Positions 1 to 7,300 of a stretch of 64,000 nucleotides of DNA are shown here, piece by piece. The stretch's first letter is position 1, and every line of letters begins with the position of its first letter. The DNA is from Elusimicrobiales bacterium (GTDB taxonomy: Bacteria; Elusimicrobiota; Elusimicrobia; Elusimicrobiales; UBA9959), in contig JAVHLJ010000008.1 of assembly GCA_031082205.1 (NCBI GenBank), positions 20,859 through 84,858 on the forward strand. The letters are read 5' to 3'. Below the pieces are notes generated by a model that was not told the origin of the DNA, ran no database searches, and was given only the letters and a program-made list of their open reading frames with translations. The translations under genes and the position numbers were made by a program.

Positions 1-2
1 AC

Positions 3-593
3 AACGGGGGACGCGTGCTCATCGAGCCTTTCCTGCCGCCGCATTCGGTGGCCGGCTCGCTGGCGGCGGTGACGGCGGACGGCGTGAGGTTCCGCGGCGT
101 GGACATCCAGACCTTCGCCGACGGGAAATGGACCGGCTTCGACTTCCCCCACCCGGACGCGGCCCTCGCGCGCCGGATAGAAGAACTGACGCTCAGGCTG
201 GCGGAAGCCGCGGCCGCGGAAGGGGCCAGGGGATACCTGAACTTCGACTGGGCCTGCTCCGGGGGAGAGCCGCTCTCGCTCGAGTGTAATATGCGCAACA
301 ACGGCTTCGCCTATGTGCTTGACTTCGCAGAGGGCTATTTCGGCGGCCCGCGGCTGATACGCTACCGCGAAGGAGTAAAAACGCGGGCAAAGGATACGCG
401 GGATATCGTGGAAGCGCTCTCCTCCGTAACGGCAGGGGGCCGGCCGCTGTTGATAGCCGAACGGGGGCAGGAGGAAGGCGCGGTCATCATGACCCCGCCG
501 CTGCGCGGCGCCTGCTCCATCGCCATCTTCGGCAAAACGCACGACTACATAAAAGAGGCCACTCTTAAACTGGCCGAGGAGGCCGGCCTATGA
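3..593 (+). CDS. ATP-grasp domain protein, C-terminal part (5' end outside window)
   Basis: The reading frame is open to the window edge, so only the last ~196 residues are present. The segment reads as the C-terminal half of an ATP-grasp ligase: a glycine-rich turn running into an IEPFLPP strand, then YLNFDW followed about 14 residues later by LECNMRNN, the acidic/Asn pair that coordinates ATP-Mg in this fold. The substrate cannot be told from this part. The stop overlaps the start of the next gene (ATGA), an MFS transporter, which suggests the ligase product is exported or its substrate imported; ATP-grasp plus MFS pairs are known from peptide antibiotic loci such as bacilysin, but nothing here proves that role. 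Confidence 0.7.
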   Translation, partial: NGGRVLIEPFLPPHSVAGSLAAVTADGVRFRGVDIQTFADGKWTGFDFPHPDAALARRIEELTLRLAEAAAAEGARGYLNFDWACSGGEPLSLECNMRNNGFAYVLDFAEGYFGGPRLIRYREGVKTRAKDTRDIVEALSSVTAGGRPLLIAERGQEEGAVIMTPPLRGACSIAIFGKTHDYIKEATLKLAEEAGL

Positions 594-1786
594 GGGAAAA
601 ACTGGCGATAATATTCTCTTTCGTCCTCATCTTCGCTTTCAATACCGCGGACAACGCCATCGCCCCCCTGGTAGGCCCGCTGTCGGAAGCTTTCGGCGTC
701 GGCGCCGGGCAGGCGCTGTGGCTGATAACCGCCTGCACCGCGGGCACGGTGGCCGGCCTGATCGTCGGGCCCGCCGCGCTCAGGGCGCTGCATCCCGCCC
801 GCTTCCTGCTGCTCTCGGCCGCCGCGCTGGCCGCGACGCAGGCCCTCTTCGCCTTATCGTCGTCCTTCGCCGCGGCGCTCCTCTTCAGGTCCATATCCGG
901 CCTGGGCGCGGGATTCGCCGCGGTCTTCATGTGGCGGCTGGCTTTTCACGGGCTTTCCAAACCCGCAATGCCGACGATGCTGGCGGTGCTGATGTCGGCC
1001 AGGCCGCTGGCCACGGCGATAGGCGTGCCGCTGGCCGCGCTGGGAGCCTGGAAGATGAGCTGGCAGACTCCGGTCTGGGCGGTCGCGGCCCTCACCGCCG
1101 CCGGGGGACTGGCCCTCTATTTTTCCATGCCGGCGGCCGCCGCGGAACAGCCTGACGAAAGACCAAAAAGCCTGTTAGGCACCTACGCCTCGGCGCTCTC
1201 GGTGCCGCACGCCTTAACCTATTACGCGGGATTCACCGTTAACCGCATGGCCTACTTCGGCTTCTACGCCTTCTGCGGGGTGTGGTTCGACGGGCATTAC
1301 GGCCTGGACCTCAAAAGCATAGGGCTGGCGCTGCTGATCATCGGGCTCGCCGAGGCGCTTGTGAACTTCGCCACACCCGCGATCATAAAGCGGCTCGGTC
1401 ACAGGCCCGTTTTCACCATCTCGCTCGGCGCATCGGGCGTCCTGCTGCCGCTGTTCATATTCGGCCGTCTGCCGCTGCCGGCCGCCATAGCGCTCATCGC
1501 CCTGTTCATGCTGCTCGACCGGGTCTACTCGATGGCGCTGGTGATGACCATCCCGGACATGTTCCCGCACACCGGCGACAAGACGGCCTTCGGCTCGCTC
1601 AACACGCTGACAGCCTGGGGCGGTCTTATGATCATCTCCTGGTTCCAGGGCGCTTTTCTAGGGAAGATAGGAATGACGGGCATCGAGGCCGCGCTCATCG
1701 CCGCTTTCCTGGCAGGCTCCGCGATGCTGTATCTGGTCCAGAAGCGCACCGTACTCCGCGAGCCGGCCCCGGCGGCCCCGCGATAG
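590..1786 (+). CDS. MFS transporter
   Basis: A 398-residue integral membrane protein with about 12 hydrophobic segments and the length expected of the major facilitator superfamily. The first helices (FAFNTADNAIAPLVGPLSEAF) and the centre loop after helix 6 (a short charged stretch around AEQPDERPK) fit the two six-helix bundles. It begins within the stop of the ATP-grasp gene (ATGA), so both are probably made together. It ends 5 bp before a convergent gene, with no clear terminator. The substrate is unknown; efflux of a ligase product is the simplest inference. Confidence 0.85.
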   Translation: MREKLAIIFSFVLIFAFNTADNAIAPLVGPLSEAFGVGAGQALWLITACTAGTVAGLIVGPAALRALHPARFLLLSAAALAATQALFALSSSFAAALLFRSISGLGAGFAAVFMWRLAFHGLSKPAMPTMLAVLMSARPLATAIGVPLAALGAWKMSWQTPVWAVAALTAAGGLALYFSMPAAAAEQPDERPKSLLGTYASALSVPHALTYYAGFTVNRMAYFGFYAFCGVWFDGHYGLDLKSIGLALLIIGLAEALVNFATPAIIKRLGHRPVFTISLGASGVLLPLFIFGRLPLPAAIALIALFMLLDRVYSMALVMTIPDMFPHTGDKTAFGSLNTLTAWGGLMIISWFQGAFLGKIGMTGIEAALIAAFLAGSAMLYLVQKRTVLREPAPAAPR

Positions 1787-1791
1787 CGCCC

Positions 1792-2679
1792 CTATAAAGA
1801 AAAAAGAGAGCTCTTAAGTTCCTCTGAAGCCCGAACTTCGGACCAGGAGCTCATTTCAGAGAGAGAAACTCCCCTTTCGGCGATACTTTCCACCGCCAGG
1901 AGCCCGATAAGGTATCCCACCCGGGACGGCAGGCCGCGATAACTCCTTCCCCCGTTGAAGATATCCGCCAGGTCCGCGGCCGAAGTCGAAAACAGCGCCG
2001 GGGATAATATTTCAAAGAATTCCTTGAACGCGCCGTCCCCGGCCCCGGCCAGCTCGTCGTCCATCAATATTTCCGCGTCGGTCGCGCCAGGACAGAAAAC
2101 CCTGGAGGCGATTACGGCCAGGCCTTCGGCCCACAACCATATCAGCACCGTCTTTCCGGGCGACTGCCATATCCCCGATTTTTCCCCGTGATAGAGGTGG
2201 AACATCTCGTGCGCGGCGGTCAGGCGCAGTTCCCTGTCCCTCGCGGCGGCGTCGCGGTATCTCTCCGCGATAAAATACTCTACGCCGAAACCGGCGACGG
2301 CTTTTCCGCCGATCAGCTTTTCGCGCCCGTTGAATCTGCGCAGCGAGGGCATGGCGACAAGGGTCATCCCATTACGGCAGCCCGGGAACATCGAGAAGAA
2401 CTCTTCCGATAACCCCCGCAGGGCCGCCCCCGCGTAACCAAAAGCCTCCCCCATCGCGTCGCGCTTCTCATAATACTTTTCCGCGATCGCCGACGCGGCT
2501 TTCAGCCGCCTCTCCCCGGCGGGGATATCGTCGAACACCAGCGCCTCGTAATACTCCCGGTTCGGGGACACCACCTCCCGCATAAAAGAAAGAGCCCGCT
2601 CTTCCGGCGCGCTCTCCGCGGCAATGCCGGCCCAGCGGGCGAAATCATCCCCCAGCGAAATTATTTCGACGGAGCCCAT
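1792..2679 (-). CDS. Putative Zn-dependent protease, HExxH (DUF2268-like)
   Basis: 295 residues, no obvious signal peptide. The centre contains TAAHEMFHLYH, a zincin HExxH signature, followed ~35 residues later by WLWAEGLA, where the Glu could be the third zinc ligand as in the predicted Zn-proteases of the DUF2268 group. The family assignment is by motif spacing only. The gene lies 4 bp downstream of a 35-residue membrane peptide gene and is the last of four minus-strand genes (sigma-54-like factor, lipoprotein, peptide, protease) that may share the sigma-54-type promoter at 4401-4415. The protease could process an envelope target of that module, but this is inference. Confidence 0.7.
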   Translation of the reverse strand: MGSVEIISLGDDFARWAGIAAESAPEERALSFMREVVSPNREYYEALVFDDIPAGERRLKAASAIAEKYYEKRDAMGEAFGYAGAALRGLSEEFFSMFPGCRNGMTLVAMPSLRRFNGREKLIGGKAVAGFGVEYFIAERYRDAAARDRELRLTAAHEMFHLYHGEKSGIWQSPGKTVLIWLWAEGLAVIASRVFCPGATDAEILMDDELAGAGDGAFKEFFEILSPALFSTSAADLADIFNGGRSYRGLPSRVGYLIGLLAVESIAERGVSLSEMSSWSEVRASEELKSSLFSL

Positions 2680-2683
2680 GGTT

Positions 2684-2791
2684 TCAGAACAAGTCGTATT
2701 TCTCCACCACGAAAGCCAGCATGGCCGACGCGAAAGCGGAAATCACGAACGCTATCCCTATCGAATAAATGTACACCAAGCTCTCAGGCAT
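2684..2791 (-). CDS. 35-residue single-span membrane peptide
   Basis: A short frame starting ATG at 2791 with a good ribosome binding site (GGGAG, 5 nt before the ATG) encodes 35 residues: a short polar start, one continuous hydrophobic helix of about 22 residues (YIYSIGIAFVISAFASAMLA) and a charged VVEKYDLF end. It sits 40 bp after the lipoprotein stop and 4 bp before the Zn-protease start, so it is in the middle of an operon. Its size and form resemble small accessory subunits of membrane complexes such as CydX or KdpF, but no family is recognised. Confidence 0.7.
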   Translation of the reverse strand: MPESLVYIYSIGIAFVISAFASAMLAFVVEKYDLF

Positions 2792-2831
2792 ATCGCTCCC
2801 GACACTCGACAACTCGCCGGCATCCAAAGGC

Positions 2832-3254
2832 CTATTTCTTCGGCTCGACCTTGTAGCGGCGATGGTCCACTATGGAGGTCTTCTTGTAGAGGCCGCCGAC
2901 GTAGACAGGAGTGAAGATCCCTATCTTGGTGGTCTGCGGGACTATGATGCTCTTTTTGAGCGTCAGGGTCCCGCTGCCGGCGGTCAGGTCGTAGCGCTCG
3001 GAGTCGATGAACCGGTCGGCGCCGGAGGCGTCCTCGTTCTGTATGACCAGGGAGAGCGTGCCTTTTCCGCTCTTCAGGGTGTATTCGACGGCGACGTCCA
3101 CGTCCAGCCTGTCGTCCACGCGGATGACGGCGTCCTTGGCTGGTTTTATTGAAACTATCTTCACCGAGCCCTGCTCGGGGCCGGCGGTGCAGCCCGCCAG
3201 CAGCATGGCCGCGGCGGCGGCCGCGATGAAACCGGTAACCTTATCGTTCTTCAT
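2832..3254 (-). CDS. Lipoprotein of unknown function
   Basis: 140 residues with a classical lipoprotein signal: MKNDK, hydrophobic Ala-rich stretch, lipobox LLAGC with Cys at residue 22. The mature part (~118 residues) is rich in Val, Ile, Lys and Asp and predicted beta strands, like an immunoglobulin-like or beta-sandwich domain (for example the EYTLKSGKGTLSLVIQNED stretch). A strong Shine-Dalgarno (AAGGAG) lies 5 nt before the ATG. It is 30 bp downstream of the divergent sigma-54 factor and precedes the small membrane peptide and Zn-protease, so it probably belongs to that operon. Confidence 0.8.
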   Translation of the reverse strand: MKNDKVTGFIAAAAAAMLLAGCTAGPEQGSVKIVSIKPAKDAVIRVDDRLDVDVAVEYTLKSGKGTLSLVIQNEDASGADRFIDSERYDLTAGSGTLTLKKSIIVPQTTKIGIFTPVYVGGLYKKTSIVDHRRYKVEPKK

Positions 3255-3284
3255 TTGTTCTCCTTAAAATACCTCTTCAAAATC

Positions 3285-4337
3285 TCAGCGCGCGCCGGAG
3301 CAGGCTATGGCCATGTCCTTGCGGTACTGGGTTATGGAGCGGCGCGAGAGGTCCACGCCGTGGCGGTCGCGCAGTTCCGAGCGGAGCTTTTCGTCGCTGA
3401 AGGCGGGATGCTGTTCGGCTATGGCGCAGAGACGCTCCAGGTTGACCTTCTTGGAACTGGGCAGCAGCGTGACCATAGGGGCTTCCATGCCCCAGGGCAT
3501 CCGTATGGACTTGTTGGAGACCAGGCGGTTGAGCACGCTGGGGTGCACTTCGAGATTTTTCGCCAGCGTCTTCTGCGAGAGAGGGCGGCGGCGGCCGGGC
3601 TCGCCGGTGCGCAGGTAGTCGGCCTGCACGCTGACGAGTATCTCGAGGGCGCGGTAGAGGGTGGATTTGCGTTTCTCGGCGAACTCTACGCGCTTGAGCA
3701 CCTTTTCGACGCCGTCGCGCTCGGACAGCGGCATGTCGCGCATCATCTCGGTCAGCTTATCGTTGTCCACCTTATAGCTGCCCTTCCAGATCTCGCGGTG
3801 GAAGAAGGCCAGCACCGGGATGCCGTCCTCCAGGTCGATGCCGGCGACCGCGCTGAAGACGGCCGATTCCGGCCCCTCGGCGGGAGCCTCGAACTCGGCC
3901 TGCATATAGACGCGGTTGACGAAGTCGCGCAGGCGGGCGGAGTCCTCCGCGGAGATGCCGCATTCGCGGGCGCGGGCGGCGTCGCTCATCGCGGCGTCCT
4001 TGAGGAAATAATTCTCGAAGTTCTCCTGGCCTATGCCCTGTATGAGCGCCACCAGGTCGCCCTTACCGTCGGCCAGCTCGGGCAGTTCGCCCGCGGACAA
4101 TTTCATGCCGCGGCCGGCGTTGCGCAGCGCGGCGTAACGGGCGGCCGGGTACTCGGAGACGCGCAGCGCTCCGGAGGTCTTGAGCAGCTGGAAGAAGCGG
4201 TTGCCCTCCAGCGCGGCCAGCTGTTTTTCAAATTCCTCTTCGCTGAGTCCCGCCAGCTGCGCCAGTTTCAGCGCGCCCATGAGGGCCGCCGATGTCCTGG
4301 CGCCTGTCGAAAATCCTATTCTTCCCATCCTGGCCAT
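3285..4337 (-). CDS. Divergent sigma-54 (RpoN-like) factor
   Basis: 350 residues, shorter than usual RpoN (about 430-500). The C-terminal half carries the sigma-54 DNA-binding layout: a helix-turn-helix (RPLSQKTLAKNLEVHPSVLNR), a stretch NKSIRMPWG matching the region after the HTH, and a degenerate RpoN box SRRSITQYR near residues 331-339 in place of ARRTVAKYR; the two Arg, Tyr and last Arg are kept. The N-terminal ~45 residues align in pattern with region I but lack its glutamines. A strong sigma-54-type promoter lies upstream on the same strand, so the gene may be autoregulated or controlled by a second RpoN. An activator gene is divergent to it. Start chosen by GGAG 5 nt upstream. Confidence 0.8.
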   Translation of the reverse strand: MARMGRIGFSTGARTSAALMGALKLAQLAGLSEEEFEKQLAALEGNRFFQLLKTSGALRVSEYPAARYAALRNAGRGMKLSAGELPELADGKGDLVALIQGIGQENFENYFLKDAAMSDAARARECGISAEDSARLRDFVNRVYMQAEFEAPAEGPESAVFSAVAGIDLEDGIPVLAFFHREIWKGSYKVDNDKLTEMMRDMPLSERDGVEKVLKRVEFAEKRKSTLYRALEILVSVQADYLRTGEPGRRRPLSQKTLAKNLEVHPSVLNRLVSNKSIRMPWGMEAPMVTLLPSSKKVNLERLCAIAEQHPAFSDEKLRSELRDRHGVDLSRRSITQYRKDMAIACSGAR

Positions 4338-4400
4338 ATCGTCTCCGGTAACTCGAGGTTTCTTGCTATTCTGGGATTATATCCCTTTGGCAAGGAAAGA

Positions 4401-4415
4401 GCAATTTTAATGCCA
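4401..4415 (-). promoter_or_regulatory. Sigma-54 promoter (-24/-12) for the sigma-54-like operon
   Basis: On the minus strand the sequence is TGGCATTAAAATTGC: GG, exactly ten bases, then GC, as required for sigma-54 holoenzyme (consensus TGGCACN5TTGC). The predicted transcription start near 4389 is about 50 nt before the ATG at 4337. The spacer and the T-rich -12 half are almost identical to the sites at 9316-9330 and 6165-6179. Confidence 0.75.
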
Positions 4416-4532
4416 TCATTTTTGCGCCCAGACACCGTCGTTGCCGGGTTTTAATGCCCCAAAGCCCGCATTTTGAGTATAATATCCGGGGGTCCTTTTC
4501 AAAAGAAAATATCGGTTTTCCAGCGAGAAGAC

Positions 4533-5924
4533 ATGGAAAAACTCAATATACTGGTGCTTGAGGACGATAAGCTCGCCCAGAAGATCATGGCCGCGCAGCT
4601 TACCGGCCACAAACTGGACATGGCCGGCGACCTGAAAAGCGCCCTCGGCTACCTGAGCCGGGAGCGCTACGATATAGGCTTCTTCGACCTTATGCTGGGA
4701 CCGGACGACGATTATTCCGGCCTCAAGGCCATCAAGGCCGCCGCTGAGAAGGGACTCTATTGCGTGGTGGTCTCCAGTTCGGATTCGGAGGACGTCATCG
4801 ACCGGGCCTATGAACTGGGCGCCAGGGACTTCTACGCCAAGGGCAACGAGGAATCCAATGTCGCGGACATAATCCGCAAGTTCGTCCAGAACCGCAGGCT
4901 CGACGCCGGCACCGACGTTTTCGAATCGGCCTTCGTGACCGAGGACGAGGAGACACGCGCGGCCGTGACCGAGGCGCTGCGCTACGCGCCGACGGACCTG
5001 CCGGTCATGATACTCGGGCCTTCGGGCACCGGCAAGACCTCGCTGGCTCGGATCATACACGACCGCTCGGGCAGGCCCGGCTCCTTCGTCGCGATAAACT
5101 GCTCGGCCTATACCGAGGACCTGCTCGAGGCCGAGCTGTTCGGCCACAAGAAGGGCGCTTTCACCGGCGCCGGCGAGGCGCGCAAGGGGCGCCTGCTGGA
5201 GGCGCACAAAGGCACGCTTTTCCTCGACGAGATAGGCACGATGAGCCCCAATATGCAGATGAAGATGCTCAAGGCCATAGAGGAAAAGACCTTCCACCCG
5301 CTGGGCTCGGAGCGGGCCGAGACCTCGGATTTCCGCATAATAAGCGCCACGCTCGAGGACCCGAAAGAACTTATCGCGCGCGGCAGGATGCGCTTCGACC
5401 TGTTCCAGCGCGTGCAGGGCTATACGCTCAAGCTCAAGCCGCTGGCGGAGCGGCCCGCCGATCTTTTCCCGCTGATACGTCATTTCACCAAGGGCGGCAG
5501 GCGGCTCTCGTTCACGGCCGAGGCCAGGGCGATGATGCAGGAATACAAATGGCCGGGCAACGCGCGCGAGGTAAAGAAATTCGTGGACCTGGTCTGCTGC
5601 GGGCCCGAGGGGCGGATAGACGGCGTCATCGCCGGCCGGCATCTCAAGCCGCGCGGCTTCGCCCCCGCCGTCATAGAGGCCGCCCCGGCCTCGCCGGCGG
5701 CCGCCGCGCCGCGGCCTGCCTGCGGGGACGGCGACGAACTCTACGCGCTGGCGATGAAGGACGGCCTGCAGGCCGCCCTGGACAAGGTCGCCGAGGAGAT
5801 CATCCTTCGCAATCTCGCCGGCAACGGCGGCAAGCGGACCAAAACCATGGCAGACCTTAAAATATCGACCCGGATGCTTTATTCCGTGCTGAAGAAGAAC
5901 GACGACGGGGGAGCCGATGACTGA
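4533..5924 (+). CDS. Sigma-54-dependent response regulator (receiver, AAA+, Fis-type HTH)
   Basis: 463 residues. Residues 1-120 form a receiver with acidic pocket EDD at 10-12, phosphoacceptor Asp52 (FFDLML) and a Lys near 103. Residues ~130-370 are the AAA+ activator domain: Walker A GPSGTGKT (162-169), GAFTGA loop (208-213) that contacts sigma-54, Walker B TLFLDE (228-233). The C-terminus ends in a Fis-like helix-turn-helix (ILRNLAGNGGKRTKTMADLK). All parts of an NtrC-type enhancer-binding protein are intact. I chose ATG 4533 (GAGAAG upstream) over a TTG 60 nt earlier. It is flanked by two operons with sigma-54 sites and overlaps the next gene, a mini phosphoacceptor protein. Confidence 0.9.
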   Translation: MEKLNILVLEDDKLAQKIMAAQLTGHKLDMAGDLKSALGYLSRERYDIGFFDLMLGPDDDYSGLKAIKAAAEKGLYCVVVSSSDSEDVIDRAYELGARDFYAKGNEESNVADIIRKFVQNRRLDAGTDVFESAFVTEDEETRAAVTEALRYAPTDLPVMILGPSGTGKTSLARIIHDRSGRPGSFVAINCSAYTEDLLEAELFGHKKGAFTGAGEARKGRLLEAHKGTLFLDEIGTMSPNMQMKMLKAIEEKTFHPLGSERAETSDFRIISATLEDPKELIARGRMRFDLFQRVQGYTLKLKPLAERPADLFPLIRHFTKGGRRLSFTAEARAMMQEYKWPGNAREVKKFVDLVCCGPEGRIDGVIAGRHLKPRGFAPAVIEAAPASPAAAAPRPACGDGDELYALAMKDGLQAALDKVAEEIILRNLAGNGGKRTKTMADLKISTRMLYSVLKKNDDGGADD

Positions 5925-6099
5925 CGAGAGATCTTCAAAACTGCTGCATGACCTTCGCTCCAAATGCTCCAGCCTCAAGAGCGCGGCCGAGCTCTACAAG
6001 GACTGTTCCCCCGCGGAGAAGAAAGAAATGCTCGCGCTGATGAAGCAGGCCGCCTTCGAGATATCGGCCGCGCTCGAAAAGCTCGGGTCCGGCGCCTGA
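5917..6099 (+). CDS. 60-residue histidine phosphoacceptor (DHp-only) protein
   Basis: The whole protein is helical. HDLRSKCSSLKSAAEL at residues 11-26 looks like the H-box of a histidine kinase (H-E/D-L-R followed by S/T and a helix), with His11 as the candidate phosphorylated residue; the remaining helix would complete a two-helix hairpin. There is no ATP-binding domain, so it cannot be a kinase by itself. It overlaps the activator gene by 8 nt and ends shortly before a convergent terminator. It could act as a phosphotransfer partner or phosphatase for the activator, as free DHp or HPt proteins do; this role is inferred. Confidence 0.75.
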   Translation: MTDERSSKLLHDLRSKCSSLKSAAELYKDCSPAEKKEMLALMKQAAFEISAALEKLGSGA

Positions 6100-6108
6100 C
6101 GCCCGGCC

Positions 6109-6152
6109 AAAAAAGGACCGGAACGCCGCCCTACCCTGCCCGGCGCCCGGTC
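6109..6152 (-). terminator. Rho-independent terminator of the RiPP-like operon
   Basis: On the minus strand GACCGG pairs with CCGGTC and, inside that, CGCCG pairs with CGGCG around a G-rich loop; six T follow at 6114-6109. It lies 17 nt after the stop of the M50 gene. There is no T tract on the plus strand, so it serves the minus-strand operon. Confidence 0.75.
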
Positions 6153-6164
6153 ATTCTCATCGAA

Positions 6165-6179
6165 GCAATTTAAGTGCCA
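6165..6179 (-). promoter_or_regulatory. Consensus sigma-54 motif overlapping the end of the M50 gene
   Basis: The minus strand reads TGGCACTTAAATTGC, matching the sigma-54 consensus with correct GG-N10-GC spacing, and it contains the M50 stop codon. The predicted start (~6153) falls at the 5' base of the terminator hairpin, so any transcript would be about 45 nt, unless it reads through into the antisense strand of the activator pair. It may make a very short RNA, act as a holoenzyme binding site without output, or be coincidence. Confidence 0.5.
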
Positions 6180-7300
6180 GCCCCGCCCCGCAGTTCCAGC
6201 CACTCCTGGCGTCCTTCCTTGAACCGGTTGAGCCCGCCCGCCAGGCCGACGAAGACGAAGTAAGCCCAAAGTATTATTTTATAGCCCCCGTCGAAGAAAT
6301 AGCCGGGGGAGCGCCATAGTTCCCCCAGCCCGTTCCATATATATCCCAGGCGCATGTAGACGAACCACAGGAAGTACAGAGTGAATACGGCGAAGGCCAG
6401 CAGATAGACATGATGTACCGCCCGCATCAGGCGGCTGTGACGCAGCTCGGAATAGGTGTCCTTGTAGAGCCAGTAGCCGTCGGTGCGGAAGAGCGGGTTG
6501 AGATTGAAGAATATTATCAGCATTATCCAGCGCACGGCCTCGGCGGCGCTTGGGCTGCCGGTCAGAAAGAGAACGAGCAGAAGTCCGAGCAGGAAGACCG
6601 ACTGGAGAATGAAGCCGCCGCAGTCTATGAGCGCTTTCTCCCGCAGTTTAAGTTTGTCTATGCCGGAGACGTTGGTGTAGAAGACCGGGTAGATCAGGTA
6701 TACCGAGAAGCCGATGGGCCGCAGGCCTATGCCGGCCGCGGCGGCCGCCATGGAATGTCCCAGCTCATGCACCAGGCTGGCCGCTATCACTATGGCTATG
6801 ACCAGCGGGCCGCTGGCGGCGCCGGGCGGAGCCGGCGGGGCGGCCAGCGAGGGCGCGGCGGAATAGAGAAGTCCCCAGGCCAGCCCGGCGGCGGCCGGCC
6901 AGGCCAGAAAGCGCAGGGCCTTATCGAAAACGCCGGGGCCGATCCCGAAAAGCGAGAAGAATCTTTCCTGCGCCCTGGAGGGCAGCAGGCGTATCCTGGG
7001 CGACACGACGGCCCGGAAGACATCCCCGGCGGTGCGGCGCGCGGCTTCGCGCAGCGCCCCTATGGACAGCAGCCTGTCGAATATCCGCGCGGGGTCCTCT
7101 ATGCCGAGCCCGGACATCGCGCGCAGAAAATCCTCCCTGACGCCCCGCTCCGGGATATTGCCTGTCAGCCAGGCCGTCTCTTCCGCCAGGGTATAGCAGG
7201 ATGTATCCGTTATCGCCAGGACCTTGTCCCCGCTGGGGACGGAATACGCCCCCTTCAGGTGGTTCTCGTAAACCCGGGCGTCCGGCGCGGCGTCAGCCAT
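6170..7300 (-). CDS. M50-type intramembrane zinc protease of a RiPP-like operon
   Basis: 376 residues. The first ~110 residues are soluble and Cys-poor; several hydrophobic helices follow. HELGH at residues 178-182 lies in a transmembrane helix and NPLFRTDGYW at 268-277 supplies the third ligand Asp274, the arrangement of site-2 proteases and of the peptide zinc metalloprotease proteins found next to radical SAM peptide maturases (YydH-like). It would cut a peptide or its leader at the membrane. The start overlaps the radical SAM stop by 8 nt, so the two are coupled. It is the last gene of the operon; its stop codon is embedded in a sigma-54 motif. Confidence 0.85.
   Translation of the reverse strand: MADAAPDARVYENHLKGAYSVPSGDKVLAITDTSCYTLAEETAWLTGNIPERGVREDFLRAMSGLGIEDPARIFDRLLSIGALREAARRTAGDVFRAVVSPRIRLLPSRAQERFFSLFGIGPGVFDKALRFLAWPAAAGLAWGLLYSAAPSLAAPPAPPGAASGPLVIAIVIAASLVHELGHSMAAAAAGIGLRPIGFSVYLIYPVFYTNVSGIDKLKLREKALIDCGGFILQSVFLLGLLLVLFLTGSPSAAEAVRWIMLIIFFNLNPLFRTDGYWLYKDTYSELRHSRLMRAVHHVYLLAFAVFTLYFLWFVYMRLGYIWNGLGELWRSPGYFFDGGYKIILWAYFVFVGLAGGLNRFKEGRQEWLELRGGAGT

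Noticed and set aside
4473..4532. A longer activator protein starting at TTG 4473
   Set aside because: No ribosome site precedes it, a TATAAT overlaps it, and ATG 4533 has GAGAAG upstream and starts directly at the receiver domain.
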